From Chinchilla lanigera (taxonomy: Eukaryota > Chordata > Mammalia > Rodentia > Chinchillidae), in the NCBI RefSeq assembly GCF_000276665.1, contig NW_004955436.1, forward strand, positions 21,482,922 through 21,546,921: DNA of 64,000 nt. The letters are read 5' to 3'. The position numbers were made by a program, and so were the translations under genes. Positions 10,191 through 22,898 of this stretch are shown here, one piece after another. Each line of letters opens with the position of its first letter. Position 1 is the first letter of the stretch. The notes beneath the pieces are model-generated. The model was given only the letters and a program-made list of their open reading frames with translations. It was not told the DNA's origin and ran no database searches.

Positions 10191-11504
10191 TATAGATATG
10201 AGAGACAAGAGTTAATTCTCCATTTAATACTGCCCTACACAGATGTTATATTTTAAAATTCTCAGTAGTACATGTTTGTAGTACATAATGATTATATTCA
10301 TTTTGGGGCATCGGAATGTGTACATAACACATCCTAATTCTCTTTACATCCCCTCTAGATATATCTTCTCGGAGCTTTTTTCTCTTTGTGGCTTCCCTGT
10401 TGAAGTCCCCCTGGCTTACGTAGCCTTTGCCTGTGGCTTTGTACTTTAAACTTTTAACTGCTGCTATTGCTCAAGACTGTGCTGATATTGATTTCCATGT
10501 TTCCATAAACCGTGAACCCCCCAGTGCCTGTGCCATTTCCTTTGCTCAGGCCGGGCCTGTGACATCGGCATCCGACAACAAACATTTTCAAGTGCTTACA
10601 GTGTTCCAGGAACTGTCCTGGGAATGTGGCTGTCACAGCACAGAACGCACCAATAATAACCAAAGTGCCACTGTCCTTAAGGGACAGGCAGACAGTAAGC
10701 AGTGGCTACAGTGAACAGGTACATGTTATACATGTTGGAAAATGATATCTGCTAAGGCAAAAGAAAAGGGAGATGAGCAGGTTCCAGTGGTGGGGAGGTG
10801 GTGATTTGAAATAGGTGTTCAGCGTAGGTGACATTTAAGCAAAGGCTTCAAGGAGGCGGCAGTGGGAAATTACCCTTGTGCAATGCAGAGCTCGAAGTGC
10901 AGCACCAAGCAAGCTGTCCCCTTGTCATAGTCATCCTCAGATCAACCTAACACACTCAAGGAGGAGCAAGACGGAAGAGACGATACAGGTTAACCATATT
11001 TAAGATCATGAATAAGCAGGTAAAAGGTCCACCCTACATGAATCCTGGGTTATGTATTGTTGATACCCCCCATACACACACACACCCTGGTCTTCCCCAC
11101 TGGTAGTAATGTTATAGGGATCAGGTTTGAACTTGAAGGAGCACCGGGCCAGTACACACTTTCTATCAGAGTCTTAAGCTTGCGTACTGCTGGCTGATAG
11201 CTGTGGTGCAGGTATTATTGGGTAGCTGTGAGTTGTTTCTGATTCACTTAGGCAAAGCTCCCATGGGTGAGTGGTTTGGGACTACTTAGGTGTCACCTGA
11301 AGGTGACACGGTCTATATCTTACTGCTTGCTCCTTCTATGCCTTTCTTTACAGAGAGAGACTCGATTATTATTCTGCTTGTAACATAGATGTTTTAGTCA
11401 TGCTATATATCTTTCCATGTGCATTTAGCAGATCTGAGGAGAGTTTCATCCGTCCTGTTCAGCTCATCGTTTAGGGCAGAATTGGAAATTCTCAAAAATA
11501 GTAG
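10191..11504. other. Mostly unique sequence with ancient-repeat traces
   Basis: About 10250-10385 resembles 48065-48245 (same strand). About 10575-10870 follows the 'tgttccaggaactgtcctggg … acatttaagcaaaggcttcaagg' pattern of an old mammalian repeat. No coding sequence is recognised. Confidence 0.45.
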
Positions 11505-11634
11505 GGCTGGTGTGGTGGCCCACGCCTGTAATCCCAGCACTGGGGAGGCTGAGGCAGGAGGATCATTGTGAGTTCGAGGCCAGCCTGAACTACAAAGTGA
11601 GACCCTGTCTCAAAAAGACAAAAAAATAAAAACA
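11505..11634 (+). repeat. B1 SINE
   Basis: 'ggctggtgtggtggcccacgcctgtaatcccagcac … gttcgaggccagcctgaactacaaagtgagaccctgtctcaaaaagac'. It lacks the internal duplication. Confidence 0.92.
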
Positions 11635-12529
11635 CTAAACACACGATACGGAACTGAAAGCCTGAGCTCTGAGGATGTCAGAGGGAAGAGCACATGAGCC
11701 AGAGGGACTAGCAGAGGCAAGAGAGTGGCTGGCACGTTTCCAGGACTGCAAGAGGAGCGCTGAGCTGCGAGTGGAGGGCGGCAGGAGAGATGTCAGATTT
11801 GCCCCTCCCTTGGCCCCTGTCAGAGCCGGGTGATGCACTAGCGGCTCATCCCTTCTTGGCTCTGCTGTCAAGAAGACTTTTCCACCCTCCGGGAATTACC
11901 CTTTCCTCACAGAGCAGCGGGAAAGCACAGTGGGGCAGTGTCACGGAAGCCAGGGGAAAGGGTCAGTTTCGAGAAGAGGTCAACTGTATCCACTGTCCCT
12001 GAAACGACTTTGATAAACAACAGATTCTGGGGGATGATGAGAATGTGGTCAAAGAAAGGCTGCTTGAATTAGCAATAAAGATGTCATTGGTGACCTTCAA
12101 GGGATGAGTTTCGATGAAACAGTCGGGGCAGAGGGCTGGGTGCTGGCGTTACGGAGGAAGCATGTGGGGAGGAAAAGGATGTATTGCTTCCTTGGGCCCG
12201 GGTGACCTTTCACAGCTCGCTGTGCCTCATGGCTGCTGAGCTGAGAAAGCCCCTCTCCCTTGGAGCCCTGTGGCCCGGGCGATCAAACACTTCCCAGCAC
12301 GGCCTCACAAACCCAGTTCCCATGCAGCAGCCTGCTGATGACAGTATTTCCAGCTAAGTCAACCAGATTCTTTGAAAGGTCTTTGAGGTTGCTCATTCAG
12401 AGGGATCCTTTTACTCACTGTATTTTTTGTATGAATGGAGGGAAACATGAGACTAATAATTCTGTTTACTAACTGCTAATTTCTAGGACTGAAAAATCTA
12501 GCATTCTGTTTGGAAAGATTATATGCCTC
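11635..12529. other. Unique sequence, nothing recognised
   Basis: GC-moderate sequence with short unsupported open frames on both strands. No repeat or gene is recognised. Confidence 0.5.
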
Positions 12530-12590
12530 TCCATCCATCCATCTATCCATTCATCCACCCACCCATCCCTCCACCCATCCATCCATCCAG
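12530..12590 (+). repeat. (CATC/CACC)n tetranucleotide microsatellite
   Basis: Imperfect 'atccatcc…cacccatcc' array of about 15 units. It creates the spurious repetitive peptides read on both strands. Confidence 0.95.
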
Positions 12591-14504
12591 TCTCTGCTTG
12601 GTAATCATCTCTGTGACAGACAACTCCCCTCTCCAGAGCTACTCTTCCTACTCCCAAAGCCACTACATCTTTCCGTTTCTCTACTTCCCCAGCAAGGGAA
12701 CTTGTATGTTAATTCCTCTTCATCGCTGATCTCCATTCTCTCCCTTTCCTGAATAAACCCAAGTTGGTTGTATCCTTCTACCTTTAAAATAACCCCTTTC
12801 CCCACACCCATGGCCATGTGTGCACAGACTCTGCCCAGGGCTGTGTCTTCCCTCCTCATCCCCTGGAAACTGCTATCCCCGGGTCCCAGCCACACTCCTG
12901 TGTCAGCTCATGACACATACAGTGACTAAGTGTATTCTGTACTGTACCTGCCTGTGTTCCTCTGCTGTCTTACTCAACAATCTAAATTCACTCAGAACAA
13001 GAGTTTCCTATTTACCTCTGCCCCCAACATCTAGCCAGTCTTCAGCACTTATTATACATTCAGTATCTGTTGAATGAATGAATCTTGGGACTGACTGAAT
13101 GAATGAATCCCCTTTATGACCTCTTTCCCATTTGACTCAGTCAACCATGTCCTCCTTTAAAAAGAACCATACTTCCATTAGTTACTCAGAGAACAGTCTC
13201 TCAGGTTTTCATGCTAATCCTCAGCCAGTTCTTTTGTGGTTTCTTATCTTTATGTGATGCAGTTTCCTAGGGGTCTGTGTCCTTTTTCAGCACTGCCTAC
13301 TCCACCTGGGCAGCTCCTCTCTCTCCTCCAGCTCCACTCTCTCCTGCTCCTCCGACCCACACCTCACCGTTCACCGACGTCTCATGAGGACCTCAGGTAC
13401 AAAAGTGAGAAAACTGGAGCCTAACTCCTGTCTCAGGGAATGGGATGGCTACCAGTTGAGTTGCCCAAACTAGACATATGGGAACTTTCCTAGATATCTC
13501 CTTTATCTTCATCTGTCCCGTTTAACCAGTTACGTGCCTTAATCAAACTCCTAAGCTGTTTCGAAAATGTGTCCTTTACCTTTCCATTTGCTTGGTCATT
13601 CTTTAGGGGTGGTCATGGATGAAATACTAAGAATGTTGCGGGTGGGGAACAATGAGTTTAGCTCATCTTTCTCCTTTGACCTCTGCCTAGAGAGACACAG
13701 ACAGATGAACAGGTAGCCACACACACACACATACACCTGTGTGTGATCACGTGCCTAAAATCCAAATCAGATATTGCAAATACCGGATTGCAGGCCTTCC
13801 AGCCATGTGTGAGACCTGATGGTCCCCCCTGGGGACAGGAGAGAAGAGACTGTGGAGATAGCCCTGAAAAACAGGAGGAGTCTAATGCTAACGGCTGCCT
13901 CTCCAAACCCTCCCGTCTCCACCTGAAGAAAGTTTCCCTTACATAGCTTTACAAAACAAAAGGGGGGCGCAGTCAAAAAGGAATTAAAAGATATTGTCAT
14001 TGAGGCAACTCTAACCACACATTTCACAATCAGCAGTTCACTTCCCCTTCCATTTCATAGTACTGACTATTCCTCGAGAAAGACTTGTCATTTCAGAAAA
14101 GGAGATGTTGCCTCTTTTCTGCACCATTTTTAAATCAGTTCTTCGAATGTTTGGCAACACCAGAGACACAGGGCTGGGACGGCAGAGAGAGTGGAGACAC
14201 AGTCAGGAAGGATCAGGACGGAGCTGCGCGCAGGGCTGGGCTCCCTGGCTCACCCTGGACTCCCGGAGGCCAACGGGTCCTTTAGTGCAGAGTTATTCCT
14301 AACGGTGTCACTTGCTTGTGGTCATTGTACTTCATTTGTTCTCTTGTTTTAATTTTGGGGGCTAAGATGGGCAGACAGTGCCACTAAAACCAGGTATAGG
14401 GAGAGCTTCCAATAACCTAAGCAAGTTTTGATACTAAACAGCAAAGTGAACAATTCAGGGATTTTTAAGCAGGGGCAAGACAGGATCAGATTTAAGTGCC
14501 AGAA
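12591..14504. other. About 1.9 kb without recognised genes
   Basis: Unique sequence with small features only: '(tgaa)n' pieces near 13073-13108 and a short CA-rich run near 13719-13735. No exon is recognised. Confidence 0.5.
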
Positions 14505-14700
14505 ATAATAATGTCAGTATTTACAGTACTTATAGGCCAGGCACTGTGGGAAATGCTTCAGGTGGGTAATCTTATTTAACTTTTAATACAGTTCTGTGAA
14601 GTAACCACTCACTCTGTTCTCCTTTTACAGAGCAAAGGCTGAGACAGGTAGTTTGCACAGCTTCTCACGGGTAACGGGAGTGCAGCCAGGTTCAGTCCCC
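14505..14700 (+). repeat. MIR SINE
   Basis: 'acttataggccaggcactgtggg … aatcttatttaacttttaatac … ttacagagcaaaggctgagacagg' follows the MIR consensus order. Confidence 0.75.
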
Positions 14701-14980
14701 AGGGCACCGGACCCAAGGCCATTCCAGGACCTCGGTTGGAGACAGAATTCCGAAGGTGAAGTCAATGGGATGTCCTTGCTATGATAAGTTGGGTGTTTTT
14801 TTTTTTAATTGAAGAGCTTCCATCCTTCCCTATCGTGTTTCTCACCATGACCCTGTGTTTATGCTATGTGATGGGCAGGAGATCTGATCCTGGAGATTAA
14901 TTCAGCATCCATCTTCTTTCAGCATTGATATTCAAATACTGTTACTCTACTTCCCCTAAAACCACTTTTAAAACTGTATT

Positions 14981-15131
14981 GGCCAGGCATGGTGGCACAC
15001 TCCTGTAACCCCAGCACTCGGGAGGCTGAGGCAGGAGAATCGCTGCAAGTTCAAGGCCAACCTGGGCTACATAGTAAGTTCAGGATCAGCCTGGACTACA
15101 TAGTGAGACCTGTTTAAAAAAAAAAAAAACC
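14981..15131 (+). repeat. B1 SINE with internal duplication
   Basis: 'ggccaggcatggtggcacactcctgtaaccccagcactcggg … ggccaacctgggctacatagtaagttcaggatcagcctggactacatagtg' plus poly-A. The 'agcctg…cta' block occurs twice. Confidence 0.95.
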
Positions 15132-18100
15132 AGCAAAAAGAACTATCTTCTATCTTGTGCACTTTCAATTATATTCAGATGCTTTGATAATTCTCGTCAT
15201 AAGCTTAAATTTCTAATGGATCACAAATAATAGGCTTTTGAATAAATATGACATCACTTGCTAAATGCATTCAATGGAAATTAACTACCATATCATTTTG
15301 ACATCCAAACAGGAGGAGGGGAATTTTTAAAAGATGGGATATATATATATATGTATATGGACTGATCTGCCAAGATGAAGGTCATTATCATGTATTGCAG
15401 CATATACTAATAAATTTTTAAAAAATATAAAACAAATTATGATAAGGAGCTGGAAATGTTCATTACCTGATTTTATCAGTACATATTGTTCATGTATTAA
15501 AGTATCACACTGTACCAAATAAAAATGTACAATCATTACATGTTCATAAATTTTTAAAAAAGAGGAGGACAATTGCACAATGGTGAGCTATTCTTTGACA
15601 ATTGGGAGGTTTATATTATTTTTTCTTTTATACTTTGTGTTCACATTTCCATATTTCTGCAGAATTTTATCACAGTGTGAAATATTTTTACTTTTGAAAA
15701 CACTGTAGTCCTATCAAATGCAGATTCTCAGGCAGATCAGTTTTAGGCAAGAGGAAATCTGGGGGGTGGCCTATACCCACGCGTCCTTAGAGAGTCTGGC
15801 TGCCCACACCCCCACCCTGGGGCACGCATAATCCAGCTTCAGCAGCTCTGTTCCACAGTGTTCTCTGTGCTTCCCAGCAACATTTTGTCTCATGGATCCA
15901 TAATTATTATTTCACATGTCTTCGTATCCCTTGAGCAGCTCAGACCGGGGGACAGAGTCTCGTCTCTGTGTCTCCAGCGTGCCTTGTATGAAGTTGTGTC
16001 GACCCAATGAACTAACTAGCAACATGTTCTGTCCCCTTCTCCCATGTCATAGTTCCTTTTTCACACTGTGTTAACCTGAATGCTCAAGGTCAGGCCCCCC
16101 CACCAGGGAAACAGAAGGGGAATTTCCAGCAGGTGAACAGATAGTTCACTTCCTCACCTGTGGAGAAGGAAGAGAATTATAGCCCACACTATGTCCTTGA
16201 AGCCTGGCAGCTACGGTTGCATAGGATATGATCTTTGCTCCAGTGGACCTGAGCAAGGTTGCGGCACACAGATAAAGATTAAGGTAATAAAGTGTGATGA
16301 AGCAGGTGGTGCAGGGAGGGTGCGGCCATTTTTGTTCAGGAGCAAGGCATGCTACAGAGTCGGCCAAGTTCATCACAGAGCGTTGTATTTGTTAGATAAG
16401 TGTGCCAGGCTTTGATGCCCCCATCTCAGAGATTTTCATAAATGCATGTGTTATTTATTAAATTTAATTTTTCAGGTGGAGCAGGAGCCTGATGACTCTC
16501 GGCTGCAACTACAGCCGAGAGTAATTTTTCTTTTCATAAGGTAGCGTTGTGAGTGAATCAAACAGGGCTCTGGAGTCTGAAAGGTTGAAGTTTGAAATCA
16601 AGATCTACCACTAACTGTGACAACTTGGGCGGGGACTGAATCTTTCTGAATGTTTGGTTTCCTCTTCTGTGGAATCAAATAATACTGTGTGTCTCCGTGC
16701 GCTGAATAAAAATGTAAAGGAGATTTCAGTGTTGAGTCCCCAACATCTGGGTGAGAGGGAATAATGTCAATATCTGCCCTCATTGTAAAGGACCACCTAC
16801 TCCCAGCCCAAAGTCTTCATCTTGGCTCTGAATTGCTCATTATTTAATTTTTTCTGGGCAAAGCATTACACAGTGACTCTTATTAACCAAAAAGAATGGG
16901 TGGGAGGGACACGGAAGCCGGCCTACTGGACAGCGCGAGCACCACGCCTGGTTGGAGACATGGAATAGGAGCTCCTGTGTCTGCAGCCACAGGAGCCTTG
17001 CCCGCCACACTGCAGCAGACCCCGTCCCCCCAGTGTGTCCATACTAGGTGGCAACCAAAGGTCCCAGAAGAAAGTCCAGCTCACAGCATGGACCCTCAGC
17101 TCGGAGGACCACCTGCACCAAGGGCTGACTGCAGAGGGAAACAGCAGTGGTTTCACATCCCGGACCCTGGGACTCTCCGGGGCAGCCGTCCTCATCAGCT
17201 TCTGCTGAAGCACAAACACATTAAACTGCACTTATTTATAGGATTGGTGTCACATGCAACCTCCTACCTACCCGTGACATGAAACCAAGTCAAGGGATAC
17301 ATCAAGAAGAGAAAAACTTGCTGAGGATCGAGTCCTAAAGCTAGCAAAAAAGTCCCTTCCTCCCACCCTGCCGTCCTCCCCCCTCCTTCCTTCCTGTCAC
17401 CACAAATATCTGATGTCAACTAAGTGGCAGACACTGTGGAGACACTGAGATGTGAACAACGTGATCTTTGCTCTGAGGAAGGAGTTTGTCTCTCTCACAG
17501 AGGCCACCGACAGGGACAAGTAACTTGTTCAAGTGTTATGAAGCAGAAGCGACGGGGTAGAGGGCCACTGAAGGGTTGGTGGATGTGATGCCCAGGGTGA
17601 AGGTGTGAGGCAGTGGTGACAACAGGGATCCGATTCTGGAAACCTTGATGAACCATCATTACTGTTCCTGTAGGGATGGAACGTTGTTGCTTCCACGTCT
17701 CTTCTCCACCTGCCCTAAGCAGAACAAATGCCCAATAAGTATTCCTTACCAATAATCCCAGGTAGGGTTATTTACAGACAGACAGACTGTGAATTGGAAC
17801 AGTGCTCAGTGGTCCTTTACCCTAAAGTCTCTTTCTTAACTGATGTTTCCAATGCCTGAATTTCCCAGGTTGGTTAGAATGGTTGTTTCCAGTAAGGGAT
17901 TTGTGTCCAGAAGGAAAGCCCCACTAGAAAGCTAAGAGGTAACATCTACAGACAGTCTATAGCCAGCAGGCCCTCACCCATCTGTCACATGGGCTGGTGT
18001 CCAGGTAGGTGTGACTTGGATCCATGGGGAATGAGTCTCCCAATGGGTGCAATTTGTTGGAAATGAAGGGCAAAGAAATACCAAGGCATAAAACACTGAG

Positions 18101-18244
18101 CATGTCATAGGAAGAGCTAGACCACAAAAGGAAAAGGAGAAGTGTCAAGGAAGAAGTGGCCAGGACTTGGAGGAAGACAGACTCTTCCTGATTATGATTA
18201 AGGGAGGACAGTGTCTTTGCTGTTTCCAGCATAAGCCTCATGCT
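15132..18244. other. About 3.1 kb of mainly unique sequence
   Basis: AT-rich to about 15720 with a short (TA)n at 15340-15357, then mixed. It contains the perfect hairpin at 16495-16522. No gene, tRNA or recent SINE is recognised. A 128-codon open frame at 16896-17282 has no recognisable domain. Confidence 0.5.
16495..16522. other. Perfect 11-bp inverted repeat with 6-base loop
   Basis: Left arm 'actctcggctg', loop 'caacta', right arm 'cagccgagagt', followed by a T-rich stretch. The arms are exact and each keeps a CpG. No family assigned. Confidence 0.9.
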
Positions 18245-18620
18245 CTCCTAGGTGAGGTTTCAGTGAGATAATTGGATCATGAGGGTGTGATATACAGCAG
18301 TAGATTATCCCACTGATGAGTATATAGCTAAATGTGCTTTTGGGAAATGAAGCCTGGCGGGAGGAGCTGGATCAGTGAGGTTGTGGTCTGGCGGGGCCTA
18401 TCTCCCTCCTCCTCCCTTGATCCCTTTCTCTGCTTCTTGTTCCCATTCCATCACCCTTTCTCCTCCTCCATACCCCTCTGCTGTGCCATTCTGCCTTGGA
18501 ACCAGCTGACCATGGGCTGAAACCTCAACAAACAGTGAGCTAAAATAAACCTTTCTTACATTAACTTGTGGGTGTCGGATATTTTCTCCCAGCACCAAGA
18601 AGGTAATGAAGACACCTCAC
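18245..18620 (+). mobile_element. ERVL-MaLR-type LTR
   Basis: The 3' part 'ccagctgaccatgggctgaaacctcaac … gagctaaaataaacctttc … gggtgtcggatattttctcccagcacc' is closely colinear with the 3' end of the LTR at 42062-42462. The upstream part 'ataattggatcatgagggtg' fits a MaLR LTR. The 5' boundary is estimated. Confidence 0.7.
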
Positions 18621-18628
18621 CACCTCCT

Positions 18629-18649
18629 TTTTTTTTTTTTTTTTTTTCA
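18629..18649 (+). repeat. Poly-T run
   Basis: About 21 uninterrupted T residues, possibly the tail of an unrecognised antisense retroposon. Confidence 0.8.
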
Positions 18650-19539
18650 GGAAAAGTATAGTTGAGTTCTAGCACAAGAAAATTCATGTGTGGTGCTGAT
18701 CTAATAGATGGTTCTTAAGGATTTAACTTTCTTCAGCTTTGAGATGGTGTAGAGCCTTTTATGGACTCAGAGAATCCTGTAAGTTTCTCGAGAGAATGCT
18801 TGCCTGAGGTAATTTCTGTACCACCCCCCGTCCCTGGACATTTATGAAGTCAAGGCCTGCAGAAGTGGGGCTGGGAAAGGTGAAGAGCTAGCCCTGGAAG
18901 CTGCCTACTGACCAGACACTGTGGAGGTGAAACCTTTTTGGATAATGGAGATAACTTCTTCAAGGAGATGCAAATCCTTTGAAACCTAAGAAACCTAAGG
19001 TCTTTCTTGATTTACTATAAGAACTCAACTTATGTCTGACTTCTGGGAAACCAGACTAGCCTAGGAACAGAGAAAGCATGTGTATTTGGAACAGTTGGAA
19101 AAGTACTAAGGAGGCTCTTTCATCCATCAAACTCTCTCCAGGCAGGAGGCTATAAGGTCACTAGTGCAGATTTAGTCCTTGTGCTTAAAGCTGTGCTTTG
19201 CCAAGACTCTGATCTCCAGCTACAGGTGCCTGTGGAGGTAGGAATGAGGGATGCAGGATGCTGTGACAGGAAAGCACCCAGACACGACAGTGTGCTTCCT
19301 GGCTTCGTCTGCACAGTCATTTCCTGATTGTCACCTGGGATTATTCAGCCCTCTAAGCCTAAAAGCCTCACTGTGTAAATGTACCAGAGGATATTTGGGT
19401 CTTATCTGAGCTCTGCCTCAGTGAGGGGCTGTGTACACTTTCACTGCTGTGAACGTAGGCATAAGTGTAGGAAAGATGCCAGAATTGGCACTGCAGTGTC
19501 CTGGGATCAGTGAACTTGTATTTTGGTAAATATTGCCAG
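18650..19539. other. Unique sequence, nothing recognised
   Basis: No gene or repeat identified in about 0.9 kb. Confidence 0.5.
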
Positions 19540-20295
19540 ATTCCTCTCTATTGAGGCTGGACTTTTTTCCCTTTCATGTAAAGTAATGTAGCTTTAATTT
19601 GTGTTTCTCTTATTATTTTGTGTTCCACTTGGCCATACATATTTCTTTTGTTGTGAAATGTGTGTTCATATGCTTTGGTCATCTTTCTATCAAGTTATTC
19701 CTAATCTTCTTAATTCTTAGCAGCTCTTTAGGAATTCTTAATCTATTCAGGAGAAGAGTATTCATCATTGATAGGATTTGTAATTTATTCCAGCATATCA
19801 TTTACTTTGTTTACAGTATATTTGCCATGGATATGGATTTTTTAAAAAAATTATGTAATTTCTCTTCTTTAGTTTTATGGTTTTTGAGGTTTTAGTCAGA
19901 TAAAGCCCTTTGCCGCAGAAACATTATCAAGACATTGACCTACATTTTCTTCAATGACTCTTATTTATTCATGTATTTTTCTTTTATATATTTCATCTAA
20001 TTGAAGGTTAATCCTCAAGTACTCCATAAGGTATAAATCCAATGTTATCTTTTCGTCAAATGGACTATCAGTTATTCCTTTCATTTATGTACTCATCTCT
20101 ATTGATATTGGATGCCACTCTTATCACAAAAGAAATTTCTGATATATCTGTGCCTATTTCTAAACATTTATTCTGTCCTGATCTTTCTATTTATGTACCA
20201 ATATCAGGTAGTTTTATTATTAAGACCTTGTGGCTCATTTTAATATGTGGTCTATTGAATTTTTCCATATTTTTCTTTCAGTTTTTCTAGGTGCT
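19540..20295 (-). mobile_element. Ancient L1 fragment (L1M-like), antisense
   Basis: The T-rich plus strand follows the reverse complement of old L1 ORF2: 'gtaatgtagctttaatttgtgtttctctta', then 'tgttatcttttcgtcaaatgg', then 'ctgtgcctatttctaaacatttattctgtcc'. Alignment is by eye and divergence is high. Confidence 0.6.
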
Positions 20296-20399
20296 GACAT
20301 ACATATGTGTTGTTTCACATGAACATTACCTATTACTGGGGTAATAATCCACTTAACATTAACTTATAATTCACTGCCGAATAAATGAATAAGCAAGAT

Positions 20400-20765
20400 G
20401 TGGGGGATATATAATGGAGTTATTTATTATTTTATTAATTATTCAGCCTTAACTGAAAGAATTATGATACACGCTTTAACATGGCTAAATACTGAACTTG
20501 TTATGAAAAGTGAAATAAGTCACAAAAAGATAAATACAGCACTATATGATTCAACTTAGGTAACTGGAGAAGTCTAAAGACAAAGCAGAATGCTAGTTGG
20601 CAGAAGGTCGGAAGAGTGGAAAACGGGCAGTGGTTTAATAGACGCAAAGTTTCAGTTTTAAGATGACAGAGTTCTGGAGATGGATGGTGGTGATGGTTGT
20701 ACAATACTGTGGATACCGGCTCTACTGATGCCTTCTTCAGCAGCACTTTGAAGTGTTCCTCATTT
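20400..20765 (+). mobile_element. Ancient L1 3' end, sense
   Basis: 'tattattttattaattattcagcc … aaaagtgaaataagtcacaaaaagataaatac … gagttctggagatggatggtggtgatggttg' is the typical L1M 3' terminal region. Confidence 0.85.
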
Positions 20766-20771
20766 GACTTT

Positions 20772-20799
20772 CCTCCCTCCCTCCCTCCCTCCCTCCCTT
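20772..20799 (+). repeat. (TCCC)n microsatellite
   Basis: Seven consecutive 'tccc' units directly before the ID remnant. Confidence 0.95.
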
Positions 20800-21083
20800 C
20801 TGGGGAGGGAGCCCAGGGTCTTGGCCAGCGGTAGCAAGCCTAGGGCACGTGTGCTATAGGTGATGCGAAATCCTCTGTCCAGATAGAGCCAATTTGCCCC
20901 AGCTGCCCAGCCCCAGATAACAGCACACAAGGGCCATGTGCATGCTCAGAAAGGAGTAACGGCGCCAGGTGATGACATCAGGAGCAGTTTCTGTGCTTGG
21001 TCTCTAACAGGTTGACAGGCAGCCCCTGGCCTAGGCCGTGCTGGGTAAGTGTTCTACCACTGAGCTACAACCCCAGCCTAACT
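20799..21083 (-). repeat. Old ID SINE, antisense, split by a hAT-like insertion
   Basis: Left part 'ctggggagggagcccagggtcttgg' and right part 'gtgctgggtaagtgttctaccactgagctacaaccccagcc' join into one antisense ID if 20826-21036 (insert plus one TSD copy) is removed. Confidence 0.8.
20826..21028 (+). mobile_element. Non-autonomous hAT-like DNA transposon (about 203 bp) inside an ID SINE
   Basis: The insert starts 'cagcggtagcaagcctaggg' and ends 'ggcagcccctg', so both ends carry the CAG…CTG termini of hAT elements. It is flanked by an 8-bp duplication, 'gtcttggc' (20818-20825) and 'gcctaggc' (21029-21036), identical at 6 of 8 bases, and it splits an ID. Inner terminal similarity is only partial. 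'gggcacgtgtgct' near the left end resembles hAT MITE patterns. No transposase is present. Family name unknown. Confidence 0.7.
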
Positions 21084-22275
21084 TGTTAAAAATTTTTTAC
21101 ACGTGACTGTAAAATTAGTCTTCTCTTCCGTTTTGTATTCAGACTCACTATCATTTACAAATAAACATTAAGAAGCACCATATATTTCAGGTAAATAATA
21201 TACAAGGTCAATCTAAGAAAGGCAAAATGAATTTGCTTTAGAATTCTATCAATCAAATCTTTATAGACACTTGTCCCCACTATAAAACAGGCTACTTACA
21301 TAGCTTCTAAAATCTTAATACAAAGGGGCAGCTGCTATTGGAAATAATTACGGGCCAAAGCATAACTAGAAATATAATTATAAAATCATAATTGTCCTAT
21401 TTCTGACTTACCACTATCTTTCAATGGGTGGCCATGATCTCTGGAAGGCCCCCTGTTTTGGTGTGAGCATGATTTAGGATGTTGAGCTGGATGGGAATAA
21501 ATGGCTTGGGTAAGACATAGAAGAAAGATTTAGTCTTCCGGGGAAAGACCCTGGGATAGCATAGCCTGGAGCCAGCTGGGCTGGAAATAAGAGGGGAAGG
21601 GCTGAGAAAGAAGCCGACTTCTTTACTTGGATGGACAGTTTAAGAATGGAAGAAACATGCTACACTGGGACATGGGACTTAGTGCATTGAGAGGTAGACC
21701 GTGTTAACCTTCTCTGACTCCACTGGGAAACAGTGGTTACTGGTTGAGAAATTTTCTGACAGGTATCTGTACCCGTTCCAAAAGAGAGAACAATAATCCA
21801 CAAGCATTTTTTTTTTTTCTTCCAGAATTAGGTAACTTCTCCCAACATGACTCCTACCCTGACTACCAAGAGTCGCAGTGATTCCTGTTTGTGATGTAAA
21901 TTTCTGTGATGAACAGTTCTATGAGACAGTTTCTCATTTGCAGTAATCAGCTCTAGCACACGTGACTCTTCGGCACTTTGGATAAGGGAAAGGGCGCTGA
22001 CTTCCTGCCGAGCTTCCCTCACGACCTCCATGTTGCTGGCTTCTTCTCACTGAGTGAGTTTGCAGCTTTAATGTCACTGCTTTATTTTCTTCCTGGGATG
22101 CACCTGTTTCTAACATTACCTTTGTTATTTTTGTTTGCTTATTTCTTGGCTGTAGCTGCTCTCATTCAAAAACCTCTGGCTTTAGACAGGTGTGGCTCTT
22201 ATCTACTTTGTTAGCTGCTTATTCTTGATGCTCACAATGGTGATGCATGGCAGGCTCTTAATATGTATTTGTTGT
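21084..22275. other. About 1.2 kb of unique sequence
   Basis: AT-rich at first, then mixed. No gene or repeat recognised. Confidence 0.5.
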
Positions 22276-22432
22276 CAGACGTGGTGGCCCTTCCTGCAAT
22301 GCCAGCCCTCGGGAGGCTGAAGCAGGAAGATCACTGCAAGCTTGAGGCCAGCCTGGATGAGGCAGCCTAGTGAGTTCAAGGCCAGCCTTGACGACACAGC
22401 AAGCTCTTGTCTCAAAAAACAAAAAAATTAAA
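22276..22432 (+). repeat. B1 SINE with internal duplication
   Basis: 'cagacgtggtggcccttcctgcaatgccagccctcggg … gaggccagcctggatgaggcagcctagtgagttcaaggccagccttg'. The duplicated block is present and diverged. Confidence 0.9.
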
Positions 22433-22898
22433 AGTTAAAAAAGTATTTATTGAAGGAGAAAATGAATAAGATGGAGCTTGGCTTTTGTATTTCTTTTGCT
22501 TTTTTATTTTACTTCCTTTAAATTTATTTTTAACTGATACATGAAAATAAAATTACACATGGGGGACCATGTGATGCTTTACAATATGTGCACCTTGGGC
22601 GAAGTATTTCAGTCTGAAGTTTCAGTTGGTACCGCTACACTGGCAGCAGGATAATAAACCAGTACAAATAGGTTCATCCTCACTGCAGTAATCATAGTGT
22701 TGTACACTGTAGTGACTGAGAGCATGACTTTTTTTCTCTCTCTCCTGGCTTTAGTGTAGCAAAAAAACCTTGTATTTGCACAAAATAGTAGTAATAAATC
22801 TCAAACAATACCAAATTATCCCAAACAATACCGGATATTAAAACCTTAGCAGCTCAGACAGAGAAATGAAAAATTATGGTAGGAAGGAATAGGTATGC

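Noticed and set aside
12530..12590. CRISPR-like array of short repeats
   Set aside because: Pure tetranucleotide slippage with no spacers, in a mammalian genome.
16495..16530. Intrinsic bacterial-type terminator
   Set aside because: Stem-loop plus T-rich run looks like one, but the context is mammalian chromosomal DNA with no prokaryotic genes.
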